Origin: Gordonia pseudamarae
Lineage (GTDB): Bacteria > Actinomycetota > Actinomycetes > Mycobacteriales > Mycobacteriaceae
Length of the DNA: 64,000 bases
Assembly: GCF_025273675.1 (NCBI RefSeq)
Contig: NZ_CP045809.1
Location: 1,922,001-1,986,000 of the forward strand
Reading direction: 5' to 3'
Position 1 is the first letter of the stretch. The number at the start of each line of letters is the position of its first letter. Below, piece by piece: positions 8,261 to 16,643 of this stretch. Below the pieces are notes generated by a model that saw nothing but the letters and a program-made list of their open reading frames with translations, made no database searches and was not told the DNA's origin. Made by a program: the position numbers and the translations under genes.

Positions 8261-9472
8261 CTATCTTCCGGTCCCGCGTCCGGCCGGTACCGGAGCGGAA
8301 AAATCCTGATGACGGGTACCGGAGCCGATTGCCTTTCGGAACTTCATCAGAAGTCGCGGATTGTCGATGACGAGCGCGCCGACCAATACTCCGGAATCAT
8401 CGGCGTAGGCCGCCACCAGATCGCCGGTACGGGCCTCGCCCGTGACGGTCACCGGTGAACCCAGCCCCGGTCGCCCGATGATCTGAATGCGCTTGCCGTA
8501 CTGGTCCGACCACACGTAGGGCAATGCGGGACGCGGTGCCGGTGCGCCCACGATATCTGCGGCGATAGCATCGGCGTGTTCGTTGGCGTTGGTCCAGTGC
8601 TCTATACGGGTGAGTTCGCCGTAGAGGGGATTGTGCCAGCGGGCGACATCCCCGGCGGCGTATACATCGGCGGCGCCGATCGCCCGCATGGTCTGATCAC
8701 AGACGATCCCGTTCTCCAGAGTCAGGGACGAGGACTCCAGCCAGGTCACCGCGGGCGTAGCACCGATCCCCACGACGACGAGATCGGCGGGCAGAATCCG
8801 GCCGTCGGACAGCCGAACGCCGGTTGCCCGGCCGTGGCCGTCGAGGCCGCAAACCTGTTGCCCGGTCACGAGCGTGGCCCCGTTGGCGGTGTGGAGTTCG
8901 GCCAGACGCCGCCCGACATCGGCACCGAGTTGCTGGGCCAGAGGCGCTTCCTGGGCTTCGACAATGGTCACCGGCGTGCCATGTGCGGTTGCGGTGGAGG
9001 CGAATTCGGCTCCGATGAAGCCGGCGCCGATCGCAACGGCCCGTTGCCCGGTCGTCCGCAGCGCCCGACGTATCGCATGGGCGTCGTCTGCGTCGCGAAT
9101 GGTGTGGACGTTGCCGAATCCCGCCGTGCCGGGAAGCGTGCGCGCCCGCGCGCCACACGCGATCACCAGTTTGTCATAGGAGATCTCGGTGTGATCGTCG
9201 AGGGCGAGGGCCTTTCCGGCTGTGTCCAGTGCGGTCGCGCGGGTCCCCAGCCGCAGGTCCACGCGCAATTCCGCGAGCGCGCCGGTTGTGATCAGCGGGA
9301 CCGGCACGCCGGCTCCCCGCGGATCGATCATCTCCTTGGACAAGGGTGGCTTGTCGTAGGGCTGGTGCGGCTCCTCACCGACGATGGTGATCGAACCGCC
9401 GAACTCACGGGACCGCAGTGCTTGAGCGGTCCGGATTCCGGCGACTGAAGCCCCGACGATCACTACGTGCAT
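8261..9472 (-). CDS. Ferredoxin-NAD(P) reductase component of the Rieske dioxygenase
   Basis: This 403-residue FAD/NAD-linked reductase passes electrons to the ferredoxin at 9486-9836. The N-terminal FAD-binding motif is VVIVGASVAGIRTAQALR, the central NAD-binding motif is AVAIGAGFIGAEFA, and the second FAD motif is AIGAADVYAAGDVARW near residue 270. The C-terminal domain is that of BphA4/RhlD-type reductases. The ATG at 9470-9472 is used because the dinucleotide motif starts right after it. The gaps to the ferredoxin (13 bp) and dioxygenase (16 bp) indicate one operon. Confidence 0.88.
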   Translation of the reverse strand: MHVVIVGASVAGIRTAQALRSREFGGSITIVGEEPHQPYDKPPLSKEMIDPRGAGVPVPLITTGALAELRVDLRLGTRATALDTAGKALALDDHTEISYDKLVIACGARARTLPGTAGFGNVHTIRDADDAHAIRRALRTTGQRAVAIGAGFIGAEFASTATAHGTPVTIVEAQEAPLAQQLGADVGRRLAELHTANGATLVTGQQVCGLDGHGRATGVRLSDGRILPADLVVVGIGATPAVTWLESSSLTLENGIVCDQTMRAIGAADVYAAGDVARWHNPLYGELTRIEHWTNANEHADAIAADIVGAPAPRPALPYVWSDQYGKRIQIIGRPGLGSPVTVTGEARTGDLVAAYADDSGVLVGALVIDNPRLLMKFRKAIGSGTRHQDFSAPVPAGRGTGR

Positions 9473-9485
9473 TACAGTCTCCTGC

Positions 9486-9836
9486 CTAGTCATCTTTACC
9501 GGACTGCGCCGTGAGGATGTAGACCTTGTCGTCCTCGATCTCGACACCGAACGTCTTCAGGGCGACGGTGGCCGGAAAACACAGGGGCTTACCGGTACGA
9601 ATGTCGAAGCGCGCCATATGCAGCGGGCACAGCACCTCGTTGCCGTCGAGGTCGCTGTCGGAACCGAGTGACCATTCCTCATGGGTGCAGGTGTCGGCGG
9701 TCGCGAAGAACTCGCCGTCCTCATTGCGATACAGGGCGATCGGCATGTCGCCCGAAACGGTCATCGACTCACCGTTGCCGAGATCGTTCACGGTGCAGGC
9801 GAAAAGTCGTCCGGTGGTCTGGATGATGCTGTCCAT
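9486..9836 (-). CDS. Rieske [2Fe-2S] ferredoxin component
   Basis: This 116-residue BphA3-type ferredoxin has cluster ligands C50 and H52 (CTH) and C70 and H73 (CPLH). It moves electrons from the flavoprotein reductase to the terminal oxygenase alpha subunit, which is transcribed divergently from 10050. Its length and spacing of ligands are normal for the family. The promoter region it shares with the alpha subunit gene carries an IclR-type box (9956-9972). Confidence 0.92.
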   Translation of the reverse strand: MDSIIQTTGRLFACTVNDLGNGESMTVSGDMPIALYRNEDGEFFATADTCTHEEWSLGSDSDLDGNEVLCPLHMARFDIRTGKPLCFPATVALKTFGVEIEDDKVYILTAQSGKDD

Positions 9837-9955
9837 GGCCGCCTTTCAGGTAGCGTCGGGCGATCTGGATCCGCGCCGAATTCGTGTGGTGCCGAAGGAA
9901 CGGCGATTCGATGTCGGTCAGTATTGTTTTCACAGACTTTCCCCGGACATACCCG

Positions 9956-9972
9956 GTTCCGGACGCTGGAAC
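9956..9972. promoter_or_regulatory. IclR-type box 3 (ferredoxin/alpha-subunit divergent promoter)
   Basis: GTTCCGGACGCTGGAAC, pattern GTTCC-N7-GGAAC. It is 78 bp before the alpha-subunit start and 120 bp before the ferredoxin start, so it could serve both units. Confidence 0.7.
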
Positions 9973-10049
9973 GGGCCACTACATTTCGCGGCTGAACCCG
10001 TGACGATCGACACACGCCCAATTACCCAGCCCTACCGAGGAGGACTCTG

Positions 10050-11369
10050 GTGTCTGAATATGTCGTCGATGATCGGGTGATGCCGCGATTTCAGGTCAAT
10101 CGTGACGTGATGGTGGATCCGGAGGTGTTCGCCAAGGAGCGGGACGCGATCTTCGAACACAGTTGGCTCTACATCGGTCATGAGACCGAACTGAAGAAGA
10201 ACGACTTCAAGACCCGAACTGTTGCCGGCCGGCCGCTGATATTCGCGCGGGACGCCAAGAACGATATCCGGGTCTGGATTAACTCATGCCCCCATCGCGG
10301 TGCGATGCTCTGCCGTGAACGCGACGGCAATGCCCGCTTCATGACCTGCTTCTATCACGGATGGAGCTTCAGTATCTCCGGGGACATGGTGTCGATGCCC
10401 GGTGACGATTCGTACGGTGCTGACTTCGCCCGCCCCGATCTTGCCGCGCCGGCACGGGTCGATTCCTACCGAGGATTCGTCTTCGTCAGCTTCGACCCCG
10501 AAATCGTCGACCTGAAAACGTATCTGGCCGGTGCCACCGAGTATCTCGATCTGGTGTGCGACCAGTCGGCGACACAGATGCAGGTGCTGGAGGGGACGCA
10601 CGAGTACTCGATCAAGGCGAACTGGAAGCTGCTGGTGGAGAACAGTTTCGACGGCTACCATGCCGTCTCCACGCACCAGCGATACTTCGAGATGGTGCTC
10701 GCCGCCCGCGGCTCGCTGGATCCGAGCGCGCTTGCGGACTCCCGGGCCGTCGATCTGGGCAACGGGCACGCGGTCGTGGCGGGTGCACCGGCCACCGAGG
10801 GCCTGTTCGGCCGTCCGCTGTCCGAGTCGGGTGCCGCCGAACGTGATCGGCGATTCGGCGACTTTCGGGCGAGATACGGCGATGGGTGGGTCGACAGGAT
10901 GCAGGGAAACCGCAATCTGGTGATCTTCCCGAACCTGGTGGTGATCGACCTCGTCATGGGTGTGGTGATTCGCAAGATCGATCCGGTGACACCCGACTAC
11001 ATGGAGGTGACGGCCTGGGAACTCGCCCCGCCGGAGGAGGGCGAGGAACTGCGCCGGCAGCGGCTGGACAACTTCCTGACGTTCTGGGGCCCGGGCGGTC
11101 TCGCGTCGCCCGATGATGTGGAGGCGCTGGAGAGTTGCCAGGTGGGATACGGCGGCCGCAAGGAACTCGGCTGGTCCGATATCTCGCGAGGTATGAACAA
11201 GACGGCAGCGTCGACCTCGGACGAACTGCAGATGCGGACGTGGTGGCGCAGGTGGAACGAACTGATCACCGGTGAGGTCCTTCCGCCGGAGGAGCAGTCC
11301 GCACTCGGCGAGATGTTCACCGCCGGTCGTCGCCCGGCCGACGCCTCGGCCGCGGCGGTCACGCGATAG
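10050..11369 (+). CDS. Rieske aromatic-ring-hydroxylating dioxygenase, alpha (large) subunit
   Basis: This 439-residue catalytic subunit has Rieske ligands C80, H82, C100 and H103 (CPH and CFYHGW). The mononuclear iron facial triad is H204 and H209 in FDGYHAVSTH plus a C-terminal Asp, probably in SPDDVEALES. D201 corresponds to the Asp that bridges electron transfer. It should dihydroxylate an aromatic ring to a cis-diol using O2 and electrons from the ferredoxin. GTG start with AGGAGG just upstream. Its beta partner is not adjacent: it is encoded 2 kb away on the opposite strand (12973-13497). The substrate cannot be read from the sequence; benzoate/cumate/biphenyl-type acids or hydrocarbons are all possible. 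Confidence 0.93.
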   Translation: MSEYVVDDRVMPRFQVNRDVMVDPEVFAKERDAIFEHSWLYIGHETELKKNDFKTRTVAGRPLIFARDAKNDIRVWINSCPHRGAMLCRERDGNARFMTCFYHGWSFSISGDMVSMPGDDSYGADFARPDLAAPARVDSYRGFVFVSFDPEIVDLKTYLAGATEYLDLVCDQSATQMQVLEGTHEYSIKANWKLLVENSFDGYHAVSTHQRYFEMVLAARGSLDPSALADSRAVDLGNGHAVVAGAPATEGLFGRPLSESGAAERDRRFGDFRARYGDGWVDRMQGNRNLVIFPNLVVIDLVMGVVIRKIDPVTPDYMEVTAWELAPPEEGEELRRQRLDNFLTFWGPGGLASPDDVEALESCQVGYGGRKELGWSDISRGMNKTAASTSDELQMRTWWRRWNELITGEVLPPEEQSALGEMFTAGRRPADASAAAVTR

Positions 11370-11380
11370 CCGCCGGATGA

Positions 11381-11422
11381 CGAGACCGCGCCGTCCCCGC
11401 GGGCGGGGACGGCGCGGTCTCG
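11381..11422. terminator. Strong bidirectional hairpin between convergent genes
   Basis: A 20-bp perfect inverted repeat (left arm 11381-11400, right arm 11403-11422) with a two-base centre lies between the convergent alpha-subunit and DLH-like genes. No U-tract follows, as is common for high-G+C terminators. Confidence 0.75.
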
Positions 11423-11428
11423 GTCCGA

Positions 11429-12124
11429 TCAGCGGATCCCGGGCTCTTCGGCACGGTTGCGTGCCCGCCATTGCAGCGCGAGCGGGGTCAGTCGTGGCGC
11501 GACCCGTGCCGCCAGCCATTCGGTCGTGCGTTGCCAACCGTCGTACCAGGCGGCGTAGCCGCGGCCGTCGTCGTCACCGTGCGAATAGAAATGCCTGCCG
11601 GCGCCCGCATAGGACACGATCTGCGAGAAGGTGTTCGAATCGTCGTTCAGTGCCGAACTCAGCGCCGCGAGCGATCGGGGGCAGACTCCGGGGTCGTCCC
11701 GGCCGAAGAGTCCGAGCCACGGTGTGGCCAGAGGCCCTGGGACGGTACCGGGTTCGGTCGCCGACATGCTCACGGCGGCTCCGAATTCCATCTGGGTGGC
11801 GGCATCGAGAACCACGCGGCCACCGATGCCGAGACCGACCATCCCCACCTGCTCGGGCGACCAGCCGCGTTCGGCGGCCCGCCTGAGCAACGCCGAAACC
11901 ACGGCCGGACCGCCGGCGAGGGTGGTTTCGGCGGCCAACGACTCAAAGCCGTGTTCGGCCAGCCGGTTCATCACCTCGGGGCCGTAACACTCAAGTGTGC
12001 CGGGTTCGCACAGGACGACAACGGTCCCGCCGGGAATGCCGCCGAGCGGAACCTCCAGAGTCGTGCGCTCGACCGAATCGATGCCGACGGTCGAGCGAAT
12101 CGGGTCGATCAGGACATCAGCCAT
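11429..12124 (-). CDS. Dienelactone hydrolase-like protein lacking the nucleophile
   Basis: This 231-residue protein has the alpha/beta fold pattern of dienelactone hydrolases. The nucleophile elbow, normally GxCxGG, reads GLGIGG at 97-102, so the catalytic Cys/Ser position is G99. The acid D in LFGRDD is kept, but the His segment reads GAGRHFYSHG instead of GAGH. It is therefore probably not a normal hydrolase; it may be a binding or structural partner, or use another residue. It is the last gene of the beta-subunit / SDR / DLH-like operon, 36 bp after the SDR. Confidence 0.65.
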   Translation of the reverse strand: MADVLIDPIRSTVGIDSVERTTLEVPLGGIPGGTVVVLCEPGTLECYGPEVMNRLAEHGFESLAAETTLAGGPAVVSALLRRAAERGWSPEQVGMVGLGIGGRVVLDAATQMEFGAAVSMSATEPGTVPGPLATPWLGLFGRDDPGVCPRSLAALSSALNDDSNTFSQIVSYAGAGRHFYSHGDDDGRGYAAWYDGWQRTTEWLAARVAPRLTPLALQWRARNRAEEPGIR

Positions 12125-12160
12125 GCGAAATCTCCTCCTGAGGTCTTGCGCTCCGAAGCC

Positions 12161-12976
12161 TCATAGATCACCGGCGGTCCCGTGCGGCTGCCACGGCCAA
12201 TACTTGGCGGTCGCGCCGCCGTCCACGGTGATGTTCGTTCCGGTGATCATCGCCGCGTCGTCGGAGGCGAGAAAGACGACGGCACCCACATAGTCGGCGG
12301 GCGAGGGCAGACGCGACATCGGCAATTGGGCGGCAAAGTTCATCCGGTATTCCTGTGGGCGGTCAATGAGGTCGTTCATCTGGGCGATCGCGGCCGGATC
12401 GGTGGGGGCGGTGGCGGTCGGGGTGAATCCGTTGACGCGAATGCCGTGTGCCGCGTATTCCATCGCCGCCGAACGAGTGAAGTTGAGCAAGCCGGACTTT
12501 CCGGTCGCGTAGCCGATGTTGCCGGGCTGCCCCTGAAACGCCGCCGTCGACAGCACGTTGACGATGCTGCCGCCGCGCCCGGAGGACACCATCGCCCGGG
12601 CGGCGGCACGGGTGAACAGAAATGCGCCGCCCAGAATGACCTGGAGCTGCCTCAGATAGGCGTCGTAGTCCATCGATTCGATACCGCGCTGATCGAAGAA
12701 GACCGCGTTATTCACCAGGACGTCGACCCTGCCCCAACGTGAAAGCGCGCTCTCGACGGCCTCGTCGGCGTGTCCGGATTCGGTCACATCGCCGGGCACG
12801 GCGACAGCGTCACTGCCGGCGGCGACAATCTTCTCCGCGCAGTCGCCGCATACCTCGGCCGACAGATCGGTACATACGATGCGGGCGCCTTCGGCGGCCA
12901 TCCCCATGGCCAGCGTGCCGCCGATGTTGGGGCTGGTACCGGTGACGATCGCCACCTTGCCCTCGAGTCGCCTCAT
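12161..12976 (-). CDS. SDR-family dehydrogenase, probable cis-dihydrodiol dehydrogenase
   Basis: This 271-residue classical SDR has TGTSPNIGG as cofactor motif, DVLVNNA, the catalytic S in NVLSTAAF and YATGK as YxxxK. The Asp in CTDLS after strand 2 favours NAD(H). It should oxidise the cis-diol made by the Rieske dioxygenase to a catechol. The SPNIG variant of the glycine motif is unusual. The ATG overlaps the beta-subunit stop by 4 bp, so these two are coupled. The role is inferred mainly from context; other SDR functions are possible. Confidence 0.78.
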   Translation of the reverse strand: MRRLEGKVAIVTGTSPNIGGTLAMGMAAEGARIVCTDLSAEVCGDCAEKIVAAGSDAVAVPGDVTESGHADEAVESALSRWGRVDVLVNNAVFFDQRGIESMDYDAYLRQLQVILGGAFLFTRAAARAMVSSGRGGSIVNVLSTAAFQGQPGNIGYATGKSGLLNFTRSAAMEYAAHGIRVNGFTPTATAPTDPAAIAQMNDLIDRPQEYRMNFAAQLPMSRLPSPADYVGAVVFLASDDAAMITGTNITVDGGATAKYWPWQPHGTAGDL

Positions 12977-13497
12977 AGGATGATGCTCACTTTTCCGTGC
13001 GGTCGGAGTGCATCGAGATCCAGTGTCGAACGCCGGACCACAAACCGGAAGCCGTGGTCGTCGTCGCGTTCGACGACGTGGTCGTAGTGTCCGACGTAGG
13101 TGTCGACGTTGCCGGCACGCATGCGGAAGACCGCGAAATTGGCCCGGAGGAGAAGCCGGCCTTCGAGTATCGGCGTCACCTTGACGTTCGACACGAATCG
13201 GCGCGTCCGCGAATGTGGATACTCGGCATGAGCCGAGCGCCGCATCAGTGAATTGATCCGTTGTTCGAGCAGAAACCGGTCGTCCTGCACCAGAAACAGG
13301 TCGTTCGCCGGGTCGCCGTCGGGTCGGTCGGTTGCCGGGATCAGGTATTCGCCGGTCGGTGCGAACAATTCCAGCCACTCGGGAAGACGCCAGGAATCAA
13401 GCAGATCGGCTTCCCGGAACAGGAATTGCTCGATCTCATACGACATGGTCATCAACTCTACGGCGGTGGGCCGAGGCTGCAGTTCGACATCAACCAT
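12973..13497 (-). CDS. Rieske dioxygenase beta (small) subunit
   Basis: This 174-residue NTF2-like subunit has the family signature YEIEQFLFREADLLDSWRLP, then EWLELFAPTGEYLIPA, and RTRRFVSNV with RVNFAVFRMR-type strands (here LLLRANFAVFRMRAGN). It forms the structural half of the alpha3beta3 oxygenase with the protein at 10050-11369. It leads an operon with the SDR and the DLH-like gene and is divergent from the hydratase operon. Two IclR-type boxes lie between them. Confidence 0.9.
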   Translation of the reverse strand: MVDVELQPRPTAVELMTMSYEIEQFLFREADLLDSWRLPEWLELFAPTGEYLIPATDRPDGDPANDLFLVQDDRFLLEQRINSLMRRSAHAEYPHSRTRRFVSNVKVTPILEGRLLLRANFAVFRMRAGNVDTYVGHYDHVVERDDDHGFRFVVRRSTLDLDALRPHGKVSIIL

Positions 13498-13561
13498 GAT
13501 CTCTCCTTATGTCGGTAGTCCAGATCACACTGGGTGATCCGGGTCAGGCAAGACATGAGGT

Positions 13562-13578
13562 GTTCCGGACCCCGGAAC
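13562..13578. promoter_or_regulatory. IclR-type box 4 (beta-subunit/hydratase divergent promoter)
   Basis: GTTCCGGACCCCGGAAC, seven-base arms GTTCCGG and CCGGAAC around three bases. It lies 64 bp upstream of the beta-subunit start. Its centre is 42 bp, four helical turns, from box 5. Confidence 0.7.
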
Positions 13579-13603
13579 GTATCCGGGGCCGGCATTCTGA
13601 TTC

Positions 13604-13620
13604 GTTCCGGCGAGCGGAAC
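13604..13620. promoter_or_regulatory. IclR-type box 5 (beta-subunit/hydratase divergent promoter)
   Basis: GTTCCGGCGAGCGGAAC, pattern GTTCC-N7-GGAAC. It is 100 bp upstream of the hydratase start. It pairs with box 4 in the same intergenic region, so each divergent operon may have its own site. Confidence 0.7.
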
Positions 13621-13720
13621 CGGGGCTCAACGAAACACGGCGGCGCGGACCAGCCTTGGATTCTCACCTCAGCCCGGACTTTTTCGATCGACCCGGCCTC
13701 CACCATCGACAAGGGGAAAC

Positions 13721-14566
13721 ATGACGGCCTCAGTACATTCACACACCGATATCGTGTCGCGAGGGGACGGTGATTCGGCGGCCGCCATAGGTGCGGCGAT
13801 CGAACGGCTGGAACGGGCATACCGCACACGGCGTCCGTGCCCGCCCGTGCGGGATCTGCTCGGCGCCGACAACGTCGCCGCCGCGTATGCCGTGCAGCGA
13901 CGCCGGGTCGAGGCGCGGACGGCGGGCGGGGCCAGGATAGTCGGCCGCAAGATCGGCCTGACCGCACCTGTCGTGCAGCGGCAGTTGGGCGTTGATCAAC
14001 CGGATTCCGGGGTGCTTCTCGACGATATGAGGCTCGCTGAAGGGTCGACGGTGGCGGCCGGGCGGCTTCTGCAGCCCAAGGTCGAGGCAGAGATTGCCTT
14101 CATCCTGGGCACAGACCTCGACGGGGCGACTGATCTGCGTACGATCCGTGCCGCCGTGCACCACGCGGTCGCGGCCATCGAGATCGTGGATTCTCGGATT
14201 GCGGACTGGGACATCACGATCGCCGATACGGTGGCAGACAACGCCTCGTGCGGGCTGTTCGTACTGGGTGACCGGCAGGTGTCACTGGATGATATCGATC
14301 CCGTCGCCGCGACGATGGCCCTGTACGTCGACGATGAACAGGTGTCGTCCGGGACCGGCGCCGAGTGCCTCGGGGACCCGTTGATCGCCTTGCAATGGCT
14401 CGCCAGGACTGCGCAGGAGTTCGGCGATCCGCTGCGGTCCGGACAGATCATCCTTTCCGGTGCACTGGGGCCGATGGTGGTCGCGGAGCCGGGCCGGCGG
14501 GTGTGCGCCGAGGTGTCGGGTCTGGGACGGGTGACGGTTCGATTCGGTGAAGGAGATGAGCGATGA
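13721..14566 (+). CDS. mhpD: 2-keto-4-pentenoate (2-hydroxypentadienoate) hydratase
   Basis: This 281-residue member of the MhpD/DmpE family, FAH-like fold, adds water to 2-hydroxypenta-2,4-dienoate to give 4-hydroxy-2-oxovalerate. Visible family segments are [38 protein letters not shown] (metal ligands), [12 protein letters not shown] and the C-terminal [11 protein letters not shown]. It is first in the lower-pathway operon and overlaps the acetaldehyde dehydrogenase start by 4 bp. The order hydratase, dehydrogenase, aldolase is the standard one for meta-cleavage pathways. Confidence 0.92.
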   Translation: MTASVHSHTDIVSRGDGDSAAAIGAAIERLERAYRTRRPCPPVRDLLGADNVAAAYAVQRRRVEARTAGGARIVGRKIGLTAPVVQRQLGVDQPDSGVLLDDMRLAEGSTVAAGRLLQPKVEAEIAFILGTDLDGATDLRTIRAAVHHAVAAIEIVDSRIADWDITIADTVADNASCGLFVLGDRQVSLDDIDPVAATMALYVDDEQVSSGTGAECLGDPLIALQWLARTAQEFGDPLRSGQIILSGALGPMVVAEPGRRVCAEVSGLGRVTVRFGEGDER

Positions 14567-15534
14567 GCACGGTCAAGGTCGCGATCATCGGATCGGGCAA
14601 TATCGGCACCGATCTGATGATCAAGGTGCTGAGGCAATCGAGCCGGCTTCAGATGGGCGCCATGGTCGGGATCGACCCCGGATCCGACGGGCTGGCCCGG
14701 GCCACACGGCTGGGAGTGCCGACCACCGCAGACGGTGTGGAGGGCCTGATCGCGATGGACGGTTTCGGTGAGATCGGAATCGTATTCGACGCCACCTCCG
14801 CGGGAGCGCATGTGCGCAACGCCGAACTTCTCGAACCGTTCGGGAAGGTGCTTGTCGACCTGACACCGGCGGCGATCGGTCCCTACGTCGTTCCACCGGT
14901 CAATCTGGACGCCCAACTCGGCGGAGGGGCCCGCAATGTGAACATGGTCACCTGTGGTGGGCAGGCAACCATCCCGATCGTGTACGCGGTGTCAAGGGTC
15001 ACCGCCGTCCCGTACGCGGAGATCGTGGCGTCGATCGCCTCGGCCTCGGCAGGGCCGGGCACCAGGGCCAATATCGACGAGTTCACCGAGACCACGGCCG
15101 CGGCGATCGAGACCGTCGGAGGTGCGGACCGGGGCAAGGCGATCATCATCCTCAATCCCGCGGACCCGCCACCGCTGATGCGCGACACCGTTGCCTGCCT
15201 GACCGGGGACTGTGACCGCGACTCGGTGCGCCGGTCCATCGAATCGATGGTCGCGCAGGTGGCGGAGTATGTGCCGGGCTACCGGCTCAAGCAAGAGGTC
15301 CAGTTCGCAGACATCGATCCCGACGAACCGGTGCACACTCTGCTCCGCGCCGGCAGTGGGCCGGTGACCACCAGGATCACGGTCTTTCTCGAGGTCGAAG
15401 GTGCCGCACACTATCTGCCCGCCTATGCCGGCAATCTCGACATCATGACCTCGGCCGCGCTGCGCACGGCCGAGGCGGCCGCCGCACGCATTCAGACACC
15501 CGCGACGACACCGGTCGTGGCGGCCACGAACTGA
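14563..15534 (+). CDS. mhpF: Acetaldehyde dehydrogenase (acylating)
   Basis: This 323-residue DmpF/MhpF/HsaG-type enzyme converts acetaldehyde (or propanal) with CoA and NAD to acetyl-CoA (propionyl-CoA). The N-terminal motif is [14 protein letters not shown]. The catalytic C131 is in [12 protein letters not shown]. Further signatures are [19 protein letters not shown] and [15 protein letters not shown]. The family works as a complex with the aldolase, which channels the volatile aldehyde; that gene follows 11 bp later. The start overlaps the hydratase stop by 4 bp. Confidence 0.95.
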   Translation: MSTVKVAIIGSGNIGTDLMIKVLRQSSRLQMGAMVGIDPGSDGLARATRLGVPTTADGVEGLIAMDGFGEIGIVFDATSAGAHVRNAELLEPFGKVLVDLTPAAIGPYVVPPVNLDAQLGGGARNVNMVTCGGQATIPIVYAVSRVTAVPYAEIVASIASASAGPGTRANIDEFTETTAAAIETVGGADRGKAIIILNPADPPPLMRDTVACLTGDCDRDSVRRSIESMVAQVAEYVPGYRLKQEVQFADIDPDEPVHTLLRAGSGPVTTRITVFLEVEGAAHYLPAYAGNLDIMTSAALRTAEAAAARIQTPATTPVVAATN

Positions 15535-15545
15535 CGGGAACTGTT

Positions 15546-16589
15546 GTGAACGAAATGAATAGTCCGCAGCGCCTGTACATCCAGGACGTCACTCTGCGTG
15601 ACGGCATGCATGCTGTGCGGCATCGGATGAGTACTCGCGATGTCGGCCGGATCGTGGCCGCTCTCGACAGGGCCGGCGTCGACGCCATCGAAGTGGCGCA
15701 CGGTGATGGGCTGGCCGGCGGCAGTCTCACCTACGGTCCTGGCTCGCACACCGACTGGGAATGGATCGAGACGGCCGCGGCGAACATCGACACCGCCGTG
15801 TTGACCACGCTGTTGCTCCCCGGGATAGGCACCATCGAGGATCTGAAGCGGGCATACGGGCTCGGCGTTCGATCGGTGCGGATTGCCACGCATTGCAGCG
15901 AAGCCGATGTCTCGGCGCAGCACATCGCAACCGCGCGCGAACTGGGTATGGACGTATCCGGCTTCTTGATGATGAGTCATATGCTTCCCGCCGCAGAACT
16001 CGCCGCTGAGGCCAAGAAGATGGAATCCTATGGCGCGCATTGCGTCTACGTGACCGATTCGGGCGGACGCCTGACCATGGGCGGTGTACGCGAGCGGGTG
16101 CGGGCATATCGGTCGGTGCTCGAACCCGACACCGGGATCGGCATTCACGCCCATGAGAATCTGTCACTGGCCGTGGCAAATTCGGTTGTTGCCGTCGAAG
16201 AAGGCGTCACACGGGTTGACGCCTCGTTGGCGGGTCAGGGTGCGGGTGCGGGCAACTGCCCGATCGAACCGTTCATCGCGGTGGCCGATCTCAACGACTG
16301 GCCGCACGGCTGCGACCTGTTCGCGTTGCAGGACGCGGCCGATGACATCGTGCGCCCTTTGCAGGACAGACCGGTGCGTGTTGACCGGGAAACGCTGACG
16401 CTGGGATACGCGGGTGTCTATTCAAGCTTCCTCCGGCACGCCGAATCGGCCGCAGCTCAACACGGTCTCGACGTCAGGACAATTCTCGTCGAGGCCGGGC
16501 GCCGTGGACTCGTCGGTGGGCAGGAGGACATGATCGTCGACATCGCGCTCGACCTCACACGCGATGCACGCCTCATCGCCGCGACCTGA
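15546..16589 (+). CDS. mhpE: 4-hydroxy-2-oxovalerate aldolase
   Basis: This 347-residue DmpG/HsaF/MhpE aldolase splits 4-hydroxy-2-oxovalerate into pyruvate and acetaldehyde. The N-terminal [13 protein letters not shown] holds the catalytic R and metal-binding D. The HxH metal motif is GIHAHENLS. The tail [14 protein letters not shown] and the C-terminal helical domain are those of the complex-forming class. GTG start at 15546. It partners the dehydrogenase directly upstream. Confidence 0.95.
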   Translation: MNEMNSPQRLYIQDVTLRDGMHAVRHRMSTRDVGRIVAALDRAGVDAIEVAHGDGLAGGSLTYGPGSHTDWEWIETAAANIDTAVLTTLLLPGIGTIEDLKRAYGLGVRSVRIATHCSEADVSAQHIATARELGMDVSGFLMMSHMLPAAELAAEAKKMESYGAHCVYVTDSGGRLTMGGVRERVRAYRSVLEPDTGIGIHAHENLSLAVANSVVAVEEGVTRVDASLAGQGAGAGNCPIEPFIAVADLNDWPHGCDLFALQDAADDIVRPLQDRPVRVDRETLTLGYAGVYSSFLRHAESAAAQHGLDVRTILVEAGRRGLVGGQEDMIVDIALDLTRDARLIAAT

Positions 16590-16643
16590 ATGTACCGGGC
16601 TCGCCGAGCCGTATTCCATCACCACACCACCACGGGAGACACA

